From a virus: a stretch of 44,254 nt of DNA. Under the pieces are notes generated by a model. That model was not told the DNA's origin, made no database searches, and was given only the letters and a program-made list of their open reading frames with translations. The stretch lies in the IMG/VR virus record IMGVR_UViG_3300009502_000089, positions 1 through 44,254 of that record. The stretch is one strand, 5' to 3'. Below, one piece after another: positions 6,553-13,465 of the stretch. Positions within the stretch are counted from its first letter, which is position 1. Each line of letters starts with the position of its first letter. The position numbers and the translations under genes were made by a program.

Positions 6553-7089
6553 ATGCAAGACTTTATAAAAGTAATAGACGAAAGAATGGACTGGCGCAAG
6601 CGCAAGATGCTAATTCCAAAGATGGTTGAATTAGGAAGCATGGCATACCTTGCCGCCGGGAAGCTCCTAACAGATGCTAAAATGTGTGAAGATTGGAAGT
6701 TTGATGACTCTGGTGCGACTGACTTCTATTCATGGGCAGATTTCACGCTAGGATACCGCAGGACGAACATTCAGCGCATGGTTGATATATGGCTAGCCTT
6801 TGAAAATTCCTATCATACAGACAAGAACCTGATAATGTCGTGTGACTTTTCAAAATTGGCACTCATCGCCCCTATCTGTAAAGATATGGCAGAAGAAGAA
6901 AAGCTGGACTGGATACATAAAGCTCAAGTAAATTCTTGCCGACATCTGGAGCTTTCGGTAAAGGAGCATAAAGGCTTACCAATACCACAAGAGATGTGCC
7001 TTCATAATAAGCAAATTATCTTGATCGAAAAATGTGGTTTATGCTCCAAAATTCTCTCAGTTTCTAAATCAGACGAGGACATAAAATGA
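6553..7089 (+). CDS. Hypothetical protein, 178 aa, HTH-like
   Basis: Not recognised with confidence. The helical product contains YRRTNIQRMVDIWLAFE (about residues 69-85), which could be the recognition helix of a helix-turn-helix fold. A C-terminal CGLC pair stands without a matching second pair. The stop overlaps the NinG start (ATGA). A regulatory or recombination-accessory role would fit its neighbours. Confidence 0.75.
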   Translation: MQDFIKVIDERMDWRKRKMLIPKMVELGSMAYLAAGKLLTDAKMCEDWKFDDSGATDFYSWADFTLGYRRTNIQRMVDIWLAFENSYHTDKNLIMSCDFSKLALIAPICKDMAEEEKLDWIHKAQVNSCRHLELSVKEHKGLPIPQEMCLHNKQIILIEKCGLCSKILSVSKSDEDIK

Positions 7090-7640
7090 TTAATTCTTTT
7101 ATAAAACCAGTCAAGAAAACCAAAGAAGAAAAACTGCAACTGAAATTCGCCAAAATGAAGTTGAAGCAGGAAGAACGCATTGCCAAGCTGAAAGACCGGA
7201 TAAAAAAGAAACCAAAGAAGCAAACTCAAATTCCACTTATTACCTTGCGGAAAAATGCTTGGAAGTTATTTTCAAAGATTGTCCGTGAAGAAGAAAAATA
7301 TGTCTGCTACACCTGCGGCAAGGATATGAGCAACGCCAAGACAACGGCTGATGCCGGTCACTACATACCCCAAAGCAAAGGCAATATACTCCGGTTTGAC
7401 AGAAGGAACGTACACTGCCAATGCACAGCTTGTAACCGATACCTGCACGGAAATTTAAGCACATACGCTTTGAAGCTCGAAGCTCAATACGGACATGGGA
7501 TATTACAGAAATTTGAAGATATAAAAAACCAGCAGAAAAAATTCACAAGAGAAGAACTTGAAGCAATGATTGTTGATTATAAGCAAAGACTACAATCTAT
7601 ATTAGAGGAAATGAAATGCCTAAAACCTATTACACAGTAG
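7086..7640 (+). CDS. ninG: NinG/Rap-like recombination nuclease
   Basis: The 184-residue product starts with a Lys-rich coiled coil (10-50). An HNH-like zinc domain follows, with CYTCGKD at 74-80, DAGHYIPQSKG at 89-99 and VHCQCTACNRYLHGN at 109-123. These are the hallmark motifs of the lambda NinG (Rap) family, which cuts branched DNA in phage recombination. Co-occurrence with a PD-(D/E)XK nuclease and a Rad52-type protein downstream supports a recombination module. Unlike the other HNH genes here it lies inside the operon with no promoter of its own, so I read it as a resident gene. Confidence 0.88.
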   Translation: MINSFIKPVKKTKEEKLQLKFAKMKLKQEERIAKLKDRIKKKPKKQTQIPLITLRKNAWKLFSKIVREEEKYVCYTCGKDMSNAKTTADAGHYIPQSKGNILRFDRRNVHCQCTACNRYLHGNLSTYALKLEAQYGHGILQKFEDIKNQQKKFTREELEAMIVDYKQRLQSILEEMKCLKPITQ

Positions 7641-7801
7641 AGATATTCTTGATTAACGAGGATATGCCAAATGGAAATTGGTGTGTTTCCAGCCGCCACA
7701 AGAACGAAGAAAATGCTCGCATAAACCTTGATATTATTACTAAAAGCCGCAAATGCGAAGGTAGAATAATATTTGGTGGGCAGATAATTGAAAAAAAATA
7801 A
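7616..7801 (+). CDS. Hypothetical protein, 61 aa
   Basis: Not recognised. The ATG lies inside the last 25 bases of ninG and follows AGAGGAAATGAA. The product reads like a small alpha/beta protein (YYTVEIFLINED, then NARINLDIITKSRKCEGRIIFGG). Cassette 2 starts within a few bases of its stop. Confidence 0.7.
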   Translation: MPKTYYTVEIFLINEDMPNGNWCVSSRHKNEENARINLDIITKSRKCEGRIIFGGQIIEKK

Positions 7802-7811
7802 AAGAATTTAC

Positions 7812-7841
7812 TTGACAAACATATACTGCTAGGTATATACT
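7812..7841 (+). promoter_or_regulatory. Promoter of zinc-ribbon/HNH cassette 2
   Basis: TTGACA at 7812-7817 and TATACT at 7836-7841 have an 18-base spacer; TATATA at 7834 gives 16. Both elements match the sigma70 consensus well. The start point would fall near 7848, at the AAAGGAG ribosome site of the zinc-ribbon gene. Confidence 0.75.
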
Positions 7842-7860
7842 AACACTAAAGGAGCAATAA

Positions 7861-8007
7861 ATGACTTTAAAAATTCTTAAATGCAAGAGGTGTGAACATG
7901 AATGGGCAAGCAAAGATGCAAGAAGTGTTAGAGTGTGTCCCAAGTGTAAAAGTCCCTACTGGGACAGAAGTAAAACCACTTCACAAAAACTCACTAAAGG
8001 GGCTTAA
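7861..8007 (+). CDS. Small zinc-ribbon protein, cassette 2 (48 aa)
   Basis: CKRCEHEW (8-15) and CPKCKSPYWDR (26-36) define the same zinc ribbon as the gene at 4916, with closely similar spacing. AAAGGAG is seven bases before the ATG. In both copies 41 codons follow from the first Cys to the stop, and in both an HNH gene starts out of frame at the codon for His in HEW. The two zinc ribbons are clear paralogues although the attached HNH proteins differ. Confidence 0.8.
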   Translation: MTLKILKCKRCEHEWASKDARSVRVCPKCKSPYWDRSKTTSQKLTKGA

Positions 8008-8611
8008 AATTGGATGGGAAAGAAGTTCTGCTCAAAAACTACCACCAAAACCATGCCTTCTATGCGGTAAAGATGTTTTTTATAAAAGAGCAAATGCCGA
8101 TACGAGAAAATTTTGCTCACGGCAATGTAAAAACATATTTCAAACAGGGAAAAACTTAATCAGAAAAATACCAAGAACTGGTAAAACAATAATTTGTACG
8201 GTTTGTGGTAAAGAATTTTATAAATATACAAGTGAAATTGAACAGAGAAAAAGAAGGGGATGTGAAATATTATACTGCTCTATTGAATGCAGAATAAAAG
8301 GTGGATATACACGAGCAAGAGGCGAAGAATGTTCATGGTGGAAAGGTGGTATTCAAAAAGATAGAAAGGGATATTTACGGGAGAGAGTATATACCGACCA
8401 TCCATATAAACAAGTAGGGGGTCATGTAATGCAACATCGGCTAGTTATGGAAAAACATATAGGTAGATTCCTTTTGCCAACCGAATCTGTTCATCACAAA
8501 AATGGAATAAAAGATGACAATAGAATAGAAAATTTAGAGCTAATAGCAACATCACCGCACATTGGTAAGGTTCATTGTCCACATTGTAACAAAGAATTTA
8601 CAATAAGATAA
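7898..8611 (+). CDS. HNH homing-type endonuclease, cassette 2
   Basis: The product is 237 residues from the ATG at 7898, which lies five bases after GAGGTG; a GTG at 7892 is less likely. Two treble-clef zinc knuckles (C53, C56, C73, C77; and C100, C103, C127, C131) precede an HNH-3-type nuclease core with HRLVMEKHIGR near 180 and SVHHKNGIKDDNRIENLELI at about 197-216. A last CPHC knuckle follows near 227. The first 110 bases overlap the zinc-ribbon gene in another frame, the same overlap length as in cassette 1. The domain order differs from cassette 1, so the two endonucleases are not recent duplicates. The usual role would be DNA cleavage that spreads the cassette. Confidence 0.88.
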   Translation: MNGQAKMQEVLECVPSVKVPTGTEVKPLHKNSLKGLKIGWERSSAQKLPPKPCLLCGKDVFYKRANADTRKFCSRQCKNIFQTGKNLIRKIPRTGKTIICTVCGKEFYKYTSEIEQRKRRGCEILYCSIECRIKGGYTRARGEECSWWKGGIQKDRKGYLRERVYTDHPYKQVGGHVMQHRLVMEKHIGRFLLPTESVHHKNGIKDDNRIENLELIATSPHIGKVHCPHCNKEFTIR

Positions 8612-8621
8612 GGAGAAAATT

Positions 8622-9374
8622 ATGACAGAAGAACACGCAAAGGAAAGTGGTCATTTTTACACGAAGGATGGAAAAGCGGCATATACCTACTTGAACAAAA
8701 AAGGTGAAACAAAGAACACAACATTGCGACAAGCTAGAACCATGAATTTAGTTCCAAGCGTAACTCATATCATTGCTTGTGCGGCTCGACCTGGTCTCCA
8801 GAGATGGCTCCAAGAGCAAGTCCTATTATCTGCTTTAACCAGCACCCGCAAAGATGATGAAAGTGAACAAGACTACATCAACCGGATAATTCTGGAAGCT
8901 GGTGAGCAAAGCAAGAAAGCCCGTGAAACCGGAACTGCTATTCATAGCTGGGTACAGGGTGGGTTTGAACGTGAGCAAATTCACAGTGACGGTGTAAGAT
9001 ACTTTGAGTCTGCCAGAGATACTATCTTGAAAGAATGTGGTGAGCAAAAGTGGGTCTGTGAGGAGTCTTTCGCATGGTACGGATACGGCGGGAAAGTTGA
9101 CATTCATTGTGATGATTTCTTGTTGGATTTTAAAACTACTTCAAAGCCACTTGACGGAATTAAGATGTGGGACGAACACTACCAGCAACTCGCAGCTTAC
9201 AAGGCTGGTATCGGACTTGATGACGGAACTAGGTGCGGAATCTGTTGGATAAATACGGATACCGCAGAAAGCAAAATAACGTGGGCAGAACCAAAAGACT
9301 TGGATAAAGGCTGGAATTGCTTTAAGCACCTGAAAGCTTATTGGTATAGCAAAACTCAATTAGGGGAGGAATAA
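8622..9374 (+). CDS. PD-(D/E)XK nuclease (RecB/Cas4-like)
   Basis: The 250-residue product shows the expected motif order. GTAIHSW with H108 comes first, then an acidic stretch CEES near 146. GGKVDIHCDDFLLDFKTT follows with D160 and the D169-F-K171 catalytic pair, then QLAAYKAG with Q189. Nucleases of this type resect double-stranded ends. It sits four bases before the Rad52-type annealing gene, the classic exonuclease plus annealing-protein pair of phage recombination. AAGGAG precedes the ATG. Confidence 0.88.
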   Translation: MTEEHAKESGHFYTKDGKAAYTYLNKKGETKNTTLRQARTMNLVPSVTHIIACAARPGLQRWLQEQVLLSALTSTRKDDESEQDYINRIILEAGEQSKKARETGTAIHSWVQGGFEREQIHSDGVRYFESARDTILKECGEQKWVCEESFAWYGYGGKVDIHCDDFLLDFKTTSKPLDGIKMWDEHYQQLAAYKAGIGLDDGTRCGICWINTDTAESKITWAEPKDLDKGWNCFKHLKAYWYSKTQLGEE

Positions 9375-9377
9375 ATT

Positions 9378-10070
9378 ATGACAGACAAGAAAACGGGATT
9401 AGAATTATTACGAGAGCCGTTTCCGTTAAACCAGATAAGCAAACTACCAAAAGGAACAAAAGCACAGAATGACTGCCCGCCTAATGAAAAGAAGAAATGC
9501 GCCATTTGCGGTGGCTACCATCACCCGCAGGTTATTCACCTTGACTATGTTGGTCACGCCGCTTTAACAGACAGACTTCTTGATGCTGACCCTTTATGGA
9601 CATGGGATCCGCTTGCACTTAAAGACGGACTTCCCGCTTTTGACCAGACTGGTGGCCTGTGGATTAAATTAACTGTTTGTGGACATACAAGAATTGGATA
9701 TGGACACGCTGCCGCTTCAAACTTCAAAGATATTGGAAGCCGTGAAAAAGAAGTTATCGGCGATGCTTTGAGGAACGCTGCAATGAGATTCGGGGCTGCT
9801 TTAGATTTGTGGCATAAGGGTGAGCTTCATATAAACGAAGAAGAAAAAACGCCTGTAGCACCAATTAAACACGAAATAAAGCCAAAAGAAGCTAATGTCC
9901 CAATACACGAACCCACAACGACTAAACTGGTTGAAACTATAAAAGAGCAAGTACCTAGTGCTAAAGTATTTGAAGCTATTGCGGCGGCAACTAAGCCAAC
10001 TGAAAGCGAATTTATCACAGTTCCGCAACAGAAACGTCTTTTTGCACTTGCGGCTCTTTCAAAGATATAA
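9378..10070 (+). CDS. Rad52-type single-strand annealing protein, C-terminally interrupted
   Basis: The 230-residue product has a CAICGGYHH zinc-like motif (about 41-49), then the Rad52 core: HLDYVGHAALTDRLLDADPLWTW, the strand GLWIKLTVCGHTRIGYGHA, and EKEVIGDALRNAAMRFGAALDLW. It should anneal complementary single strands made by the upstream nuclease. The frame ends at TAA 10068-10070 inside a C-terminal domain (VPQQKRLFALAALSKI). The same frame continues without another stop for 45 more residues of well-formed protein. Homologues normally carry this tail, so the TAA looks like a nonsense mutation, a sequence error or a readthrough site. The Rad52 core itself is intact. Confidence 0.85.
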   Translation: MTDKKTGLELLREPFPLNQISKLPKGTKAQNDCPPNEKKKCAICGGYHHPQVIHLDYVGHAALTDRLLDADPLWTWDPLALKDGLPAFDQTGGLWIKLTVCGHTRIGYGHAAASNFKDIGSREKEVIGDALRNAAMRFGAALDLWHKGELHINEEEKTPVAPIKHEIKPKEANVPIHEPTTTKLVETIKEQVPSAKVFEAIAAATKPTESEFITVPQQKRLFALAALSKI

Positions 10071-10208
10071 CCTTTACAAGTTAAAGAATATCTTATGAAG
10101 TATTATAAGACAGAACATTCGGCACAGATTAAAAAATCCGATTATAAGGAAATAAGTAGTATAATAGAAAGTGCTGAGAAGTTTTCACACATGATGAATC
10201 AGGAGTAA
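10071..10208 (+). pseudogene. In-frame C-terminal continuation of the Rad52-type gene
   Basis: After the TAA the same frame runs for 45 codons to a second TAA. It encodes PLQVKEYLMKYYKTEHSAQI and further helical residues ending MMNQE. That resembles the C-terminal helical domain that follows 'QxxRLFALA' in phage recombination and replication proteins. There is no good start codon or ribosome site at its head, so it is best read as the severed tail. Confidence 0.65.
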
Positions 10209-10212
10209 TATC

Positions 10213-10401
10213 ATGGATATAAAAAAACGTGATGAAGGAGAAACAGTAAAATGTTTTATTTGCGGTGAGTTTTTTGTAACATCAAACTGTTGGAAACAAG
10301 ATTATTGTGAAAAGCATGACGACAATAATGGTTACCATTGTACTTCCCGTAAAGATTGGGGAAATATTATGGAATTAAAAGAAAGGGGATATATAGAATG
10401 A
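10213..10401 (+). CDS. Zinc-binding protein, 62 aa
   Basis: CFICG near residue 14 is followed by a Cys/His-rich stretch (DYCEKHDDNNGYHC, residues 30-43), giving a plausible zinc site. CAGGAG lies upstream of the ATG. The stop overlaps the start of the ribbon-helix-helix gene (ATGA). Function is not recognised. Confidence 0.75.
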   Translation: MDIKKRDEGETVKCFICGEFFVTSNCWKQDYCEKHDDNNGYHCTSRKDWGNIMELKERGYIE

Positions 10402-10544
10402 AGAAACCTGGTACAGGTAGCACAGTATTCTCAATTTCTATGACGAATTGCCTTCTCAAGAAGGTACAGGCAGCGGCAGATAAGCTGAAAATCACAAGAA
10501 ATAAGTTCATCGTAAACCTCATAAAGAAGGAGGTAATCAAGTGA
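10398..10544 (+). CDS. Ribbon-helix-helix (Arc/CopG-like) protein, 48 aa
   Basis: The start is the ATG at 10398 that overlaps the previous stop (ATGA), downstream of AAGGGG. The pattern fits a ribbon-helix-helix repressor: a beta strand (STVFSISM), helix 1 (CLLKKVQAAADKL), a turn (KITRNK) and helix 2 (FIVNLIKKEV). Such proteins bind DNA as dimers and often act as phage transcription regulators. It is a reasonable candidate to bind the recurrent palindrome, but nothing here shows that. It overlaps the next gene (GTGA). Confidence 0.75.
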   Translation: MKKPGTGSTVFSISMTNCLLKKVQAAADKLKITRNKFIVNLIKKEVIK

Positions 10545-10669
10545 AGAAATTGATGATCTGGTTATTACGAAGAATGAGTTGGGAAGATATAAGGTTTGTA
10601 ATAGATGAAGTGCTTGACGGTACTGGTTGTCACATCCACCGCAATCCACCTAAAGGGAGGGCAAAATGA
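10541..10669 (+). CDS. Hypothetical protein, 42 aa
   Basis: The GTG start overlaps the stop of the ribbon-helix-helix gene and follows AAGGAGGTAATCAA, a near-perfect ribosome site. The product has an amphipathic N-terminus (KKLMIWLLRRMSWEDI) and a basic end. Its TGA overlaps the next ATG. Not recognised. Confidence 0.65.
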   Translation: MKKLMIWLLRRMSWEDIRFVIDEVLDGTGCHIHRNPPKGRAK

Positions 10670-11082
10670 GCAGACCATTTGGGCAGACGTATAGACTAAG
10701 TTTCCTTCATCCCGGCAAGGTGAAGTGTTGCCATTGCCGCGAGTTTAAAGATAAATCAGAGTTCTATCCCGACAAGCATACAACTCTTGGCATCGGTGGT
10801 TACTGCCGGAAATGCTCGTATCTGGTTCAGAAAGTCGAACCTTCTGTTTGCGAGAGGCCGAAGAAGTTAGAGACAATAGACCGAAATACACTAAAGGGGT
10901 TTATTCGTTACTTCTCACAACGTCCTTATATTTTCTACACGACATTTCACCGGCCATATAGTATTGAGGTAGCCAAAGAAGAATTTACCAAACGCAAGAA
11001 ACTAAAACTTGACGTATCTAATTATAACTTTGGTTACGCCCCAGGGTGCAGTCAGCGATCTGCATATGCACCACATGCTTAA
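10666..11082 (+). CDS. Zinc-finger protein, 138 aa, HNH-like N-terminus
   Basis: VKCCHCREFKDKSEFYPDK...GGYCRKCSY (about residues 18-50) is the zinc knuckle that usually opens phage HNH and EndoVII proteins. No HNH or DHNH motif follows; the rest is basic and aromatic (IRYFSQRPYIFYTTFHRPYS). It is either a DNA-binding protein of its own or an endonuclease that has lost its catalytic part. GGGAGG precedes the ATG. The tail (GYAPGCSQRSAYAPHA) runs into the 174-base stretch without a confident gene. Confidence 0.7.
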   Translation: MSRPFGQTYRLSFLHPGKVKCCHCREFKDKSEFYPDKHTTLGIGGYCRKCSYLVQKVEPSVCERPKKLETIDRNTLKGFIRYFSQRPYIFYTTFHRPYSIEVAKEEFTKRKKLKLDVSNYNFGYAPGCSQRSAYAPHA

Positions 11083-11256
11083 TTCCCTGTTAGAGCCACA
11101 GGACAACAACAGGCTCGGTCGTAAGAGGGTAGCCAAGAGTGGTCGGGATACTGATCTTGGCGCAGACAATAATAGCAGGTGGGGTTGTACCCTGACAATG
11201 TTCTCCATGTGAGTAGTTGTTGCAGACAAACTGCCCTGCTTTAAAAGGAGAGAGGA
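11083..11256 (+). other. Gap of 174 bases with no confident gene
   Basis: Several short frames are open here on both strands, among them a plus frame ending at 11212 (about 45 codons from internal ATGs). None has a convincing ribosome site or recognisable product. The GC content is higher than in the flanking genes. It could be the eroded remnant of an inserted gene. Confidence 0.35.
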
Positions 11257-11421
11257 ATGAAACTAAAAATAGGTAGATATATTTATACAATCAGTAGAAA
11301 CGGTACGCCAGATAATACCTTATGGGACGCTGGCTATACAGTTTGTTTATATGCGAAAATCTTTTGTTTTTATATTCTCAGATATTGGAAACTGGAGGCT
11401 GACAATGGACAAAATAACTAA
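11257..11421 (+). CDS. Hypothetical protein, 54 aa
   Basis: AAGGAGAGAGGA precedes the ATG. The product is aromatic-rich (GRYIYTIS, then VCLYAKIFCFYILRYW), and its second half could be membrane-associated. Its last codons overlap the coiled-coil gene at 11405. Not recognised. Confidence 0.65.
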   Translation: MKLKIGRYIYTISRNGTPDNTLWDAGYTVCLYAKIFCFYILRYWKLEADNGQNN

Positions 11422-12004
11422 TGAGGAATTGGTTGATGAATTTATTCAAGGTGTAACTTATAGTAATCCGGATTGTATGGAAATGAAACATGAACTCCTT
11501 TCCCGCCTCGCAAGAGTGCAGGAGTTGGAAGCCGAAGTGGAGAGCTGGAAAGACACAGCAGTACTTGAAGCAGACGGGCTTGAAAGCTGGAAGAAAGCTT
11601 ATGAGAAGTTAGAGCAGCAGCTCGACCGCTTGAAGAAGGAGAACGAGGAATTTCTCGGTGTGTTAGATATAAATAACGACTTGCGAATAGATATAGCTAC
11701 TCTTCAACAAGAGAACGCCGCACTAAAAGACTCCACGCACCACCAGTTTAAGAACTGCGGCGATGCCCATGTTAAGATTGTGGAGTTAATTGCTGAGGTT
11801 GAACGGTTAAAAGAACAAGTAGATTATGAACGCAACAAAGCCGGACACCTTGAATGGGTAAAAGGCCAGCGAGCCGTTGAGAAGCTGGAGAGGATAAGGG
11901 TATTAGTTTTATGGCTAACAGAAGATACCGAACCACCTTATAGAGTAATGCCAAATGAGTTGATAATTGATAAAATTAGGAATATTCTCGCAGAGGAGGG
12001 ATAG
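11405..12004 (+). CDS. Coiled-coil protein, 199 aa
   Basis: The ATG at 11405 follows GGAGGCTGACA; an upstream in-frame start at 11351 has no ribosome site. The product is heptad-rich from residue 30 to about 150 (RLARVQELEAEVESWK, YEKLEQQLDRLKKENEEFL, ALKDSTHHQFKNCGDAH). The C-terminal part ends RVMPNELIIDKIRNILAEEG. Such 'ELEAEV...' phage proteins are common early-operon hypotheticals. The stretch DSTHHQFKNCGDAH resembles a recurrent segment of that group. Confidence 0.8.
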   Translation: MDKITNEELVDEFIQGVTYSNPDCMEMKHELLSRLARVQELEAEVESWKDTAVLEADGLESWKKAYEKLEQQLDRLKKENEEFLGVLDINNDLRIDIATLQQENAALKDSTHHQFKNCGDAHVKIVELIAEVERLKEQVDYERNKAGHLEWVKGQRAVEKLERIRVLVLWLTEDTEPPYRVMPNELIIDKIRNILAEEG

Positions 12005-12007
12005 GGG

Positions 12008-12163
12008 ATGAGTGATAATTATGTGGCTTACTGTCGGTATAAAAAATCAGTATTTGATAGTCTTATTATAGAAACTTGTAACCAAGACGATTACGGTGCG
12101 TTCAAGGTATACAGAGAAGCAGATGAACTACTCAAGGCAGCGGTAGAATTTATGAGAGGCTAA
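12008..12163 (+). CDS. Hypothetical protein, 51 aa
   Basis: Not recognised. GAGGGATAGGGG provides the ribosome site. The product is acidic and helical (YGAFKVYREADELLKAAVEFMRG). It ends directly against the next ATG (TAAATG). Confidence 0.65.
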   Translation: MSDNYVAYCRYKKSVFDSLIIETCNQDDYGAFKVYREADELLKAAVEFMRG

Positions 12164-12283
12164 ATGAGACAAATACTTGATTGGTTTATCTTGATTATGT
12201 CAGCAGGGGTAGTAGCTTATATCTTGATACTACTGTCTGATCCCTTTATGGGGTGGGTGGTAAATACTTTTGTTCGGAGGTAA
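12164..12283 (+). CDS. Small membrane protein, 39 aa
   Basis: One hydrophobic helix (about residues 6-25, DWFILIMSAGVVAYILILL) ends before SDPFMGW, and the tail is basic (VRR). It starts directly after the preceding stop. Function is unknown; together with the next gene it forms a pair of tiny membrane proteins at the end of the early block. Confidence 0.6.
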   Translation: MRQILDWFILIMSAGVVAYILILLSDPFMGWVVNTFVRR

Positions 12284-12285
12284 AA

Positions 12286-12402
12286 ATGAGGCGCAAAACT
12301 AAATCTTTAATTAACTTATTTTTAATGCTTGGAGTATTGGTAGGAGCTACTTTCTTTGGATTATTCGTGGCTAATCGTCTGTTGTGGTTGATAACTAAAT
12401 AG
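12286..12402 (+). CDS. Small membrane protein, 38 aa
   Basis: CGGAGG precedes the ATG. A basic start (RRKTKS) is followed by a hydrophobic stretch (LINLFLMLGVLVGATFFGLFVANRLLWLI). This is the last plus-strand gene. A regulator of host membrane or lysis functions is conceivable, but nothing shows it. Confidence 0.6.
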   Translation: MRRKTKSLINLFLMLGVLVGATFFGLFVANRLLWLITK

Positions 12403-12507
12403 ACATAATGCGGCATTTTCCCCTGATTGGCTCCGAGATCGCTTTAAGAAGTCAATCATAACTAGGCTAGGTTCATCTTGCGAGATGGGTACTTATAATC
12501 CGAGCTG
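12403..12507. other. Junction between converging gene blocks
   Basis: The early and late blocks meet here. Small inverted repeats are visible (CATCT-TGCG-AGATG; GAGCTG-TTAAGC-CAGCTC), but none has a T run. I cannot claim an intrinsic terminator. Confidence 0.4.
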
Positions 12508-12834
12508 TTAAGCCAGCTCAAGCGGTGTATAGGTGGTTGGACAGAACCATCTTGGGGAGTCGCCTAAACTCCCCAACCGCTTCCTTTCACTTTGTAACAT
12601 CAGGTCTGGGTTGTCAGCCGCAAGACAGCGCCCACATTTTATGTCCGGTGTACTTTCTTCTTCTTCCCGAAGGCGATTAAGCAGAAGTAGGTTAAGGCTC
12701 AATCCTTTAGAAACGACAAAAGCCACACTCAAGTTAATGAATGTGGCTATTGTTGTGAAAAGCAAGTAAGATAGGTTGGTTAGACCCATCGGGAGAACAA
12801 TATTCTGTTGTGTTAGTGAGGTAACCAGCCTCAT
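12508..12834 (-). CDS. Small membrane protein with Cys motif, 108 aa
   Basis: AGGAGG lies seven bases before the ATG, and a consensus-like minus-strand promoter is just upstream. The N-terminal half holds a hydrophobic helix (about 16-42, GLTNLSYLLFTTIATFINLSVAFVV). The C-terminal half holds CGRC and a later Cys (WFC), a possible metal site. It is the last gene of the late strand, beyond the holin, and apparently has its own transcription. Not recognised; a moron-like or lysis-accessory gene is possible. Confidence 0.65.
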   Translation of the reverse strand: MRLVTSLTQQNIVLPMGLTNLSYLLFTTIATFINLSVAFVVSKGLSLNLLLLNRLREEEESTPDIKCGRCLAADNPDLMLQSERKRLGSLGDSPRWFCPTTYTPLELA

Positions 12835-12862
12835 AAATCCTCCTAATTACTTGCTTGTCTTT

Positions 12863-12891
12863 AAAATAAATCTTATTTATATTTTTGTCAA
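12863..12891 (-). promoter_or_regulatory. Minus-strand promoter for the 108-aa gene
   Basis: Read on the minus strand, TTGACA (12886-12891) and TATTTT (12863-12868) are 17 bases apart. This lies about 30 bases before the ribosome site of the gene ending at 12508. The recurrent palindrome is 15 bases upstream of the -35 box. Confidence 0.7.
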
Positions 12892-12906
12892 GATGTTTTT
12901 ATTCTT

Positions 12907-12918
12907 CCCAACGTTGGG
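12907..12918. repeat. Recurrent palindrome CCCAACGTTGGG
   Basis: It lies between the holin stop and the promoter at 12863-12891. An operator for that promoter, or a short hairpin after the holin, are both possible. On the minus strand it reads AGCCCAACGTTGGGAAG, close to the copy at 6000. Confidence 0.55.
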
Positions 12919-12931
12919 CTAAAGCTAACAG

Positions 12932-13465
12932 CTATTTATGCGCTCCCCCAAACCAGAAGTCGAAAACCGTGCTGTATTTAGCAAGGAATATTCCTGTCAT
13001 GTTGCCGATTAAGGTTGCGGAAACTGCATCAAGTAACTTGGCTATTGCCAGATAGGTAGTAATACAGAAAACCCCAACGGCTACAATAATCCCCAGCCAC
13101 GACATCACTGTTAAATTGATATTCCGCTTGCCTGTTGCTTGGGTTTCTTTAACCATTGCATCTCTGGCGCTTTGGACATCGGCAAGTTGTGCCTGTAATT
13201 CCTTTATGTCTTGTTCTCTGGAAGCTAGCTGAAAGGCTTGTTCTGCCTGAACCAACTTAATAGGGTCAGCCGCTTGTGCCGCCGCTAAAATAGTTTCATG
13301 CGTGGCTTCTTCTGGTAATCCAAAGGTCTTTGCCAAAGCTCCTAGAGCTGCTACTGCCGCTGCCGCTGGTGCGCCCACACCTGTTGCCGCAAGTATCCCT
13401 GCTATCCCTGGGGCATACGAACCCACATAACCTGCTATCTTCTGAAAAATATTTTCTTCACTCAT
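12932..13465 (-). CDS. Holin, 3TM gene-transfer-agent type
   Basis: The 177-residue product begins with a Gly/Ala-rich hydrophobic segment (about 12-48). A charged helix follows with PEEATHETILAAAQAADPIKL and REQDIKELQAQLADVQSARDA, the signature stretch of the 3TM holin family. Two membrane helices (about 118-160) complete it. It should permeabilise the inner membrane at lysis so that the M15 peptidase encoded just upstream can reach the wall. The ATG overlaps the stop of the 45-codon gene before it (ATGA) and follows TGGAGG. Confidence 0.85.
   Translation of the reverse strand: MSEENIFQKIAGYVGSYAPGIAGILAATGVGAPAAAAVAALGALAKTFGLPEEATHETILAAAQAADPIKLVQAEQAFQLASREQDIKELQAQLADVQSARDAMVKETQATGKRNINLTVMSWLGIIVAVGVFCITTYLAIAKLLDAVSATLIGNMTGIFLAKYSTVFDFWFGGAHK

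Noticed and set aside
10068-10070. Alternative genetic code with reassigned TAA
   Set aside because: TAA ends many other clear genes here (for example primase-helicase, portal, terminase), so it acts as a stop.
11002-11290. Minus-strand ORFs over 11,002-11,290
   Set aside because: They are isolated on the wrong strand, have low-complexity Leu/Ser composition and lack a ribosome site.
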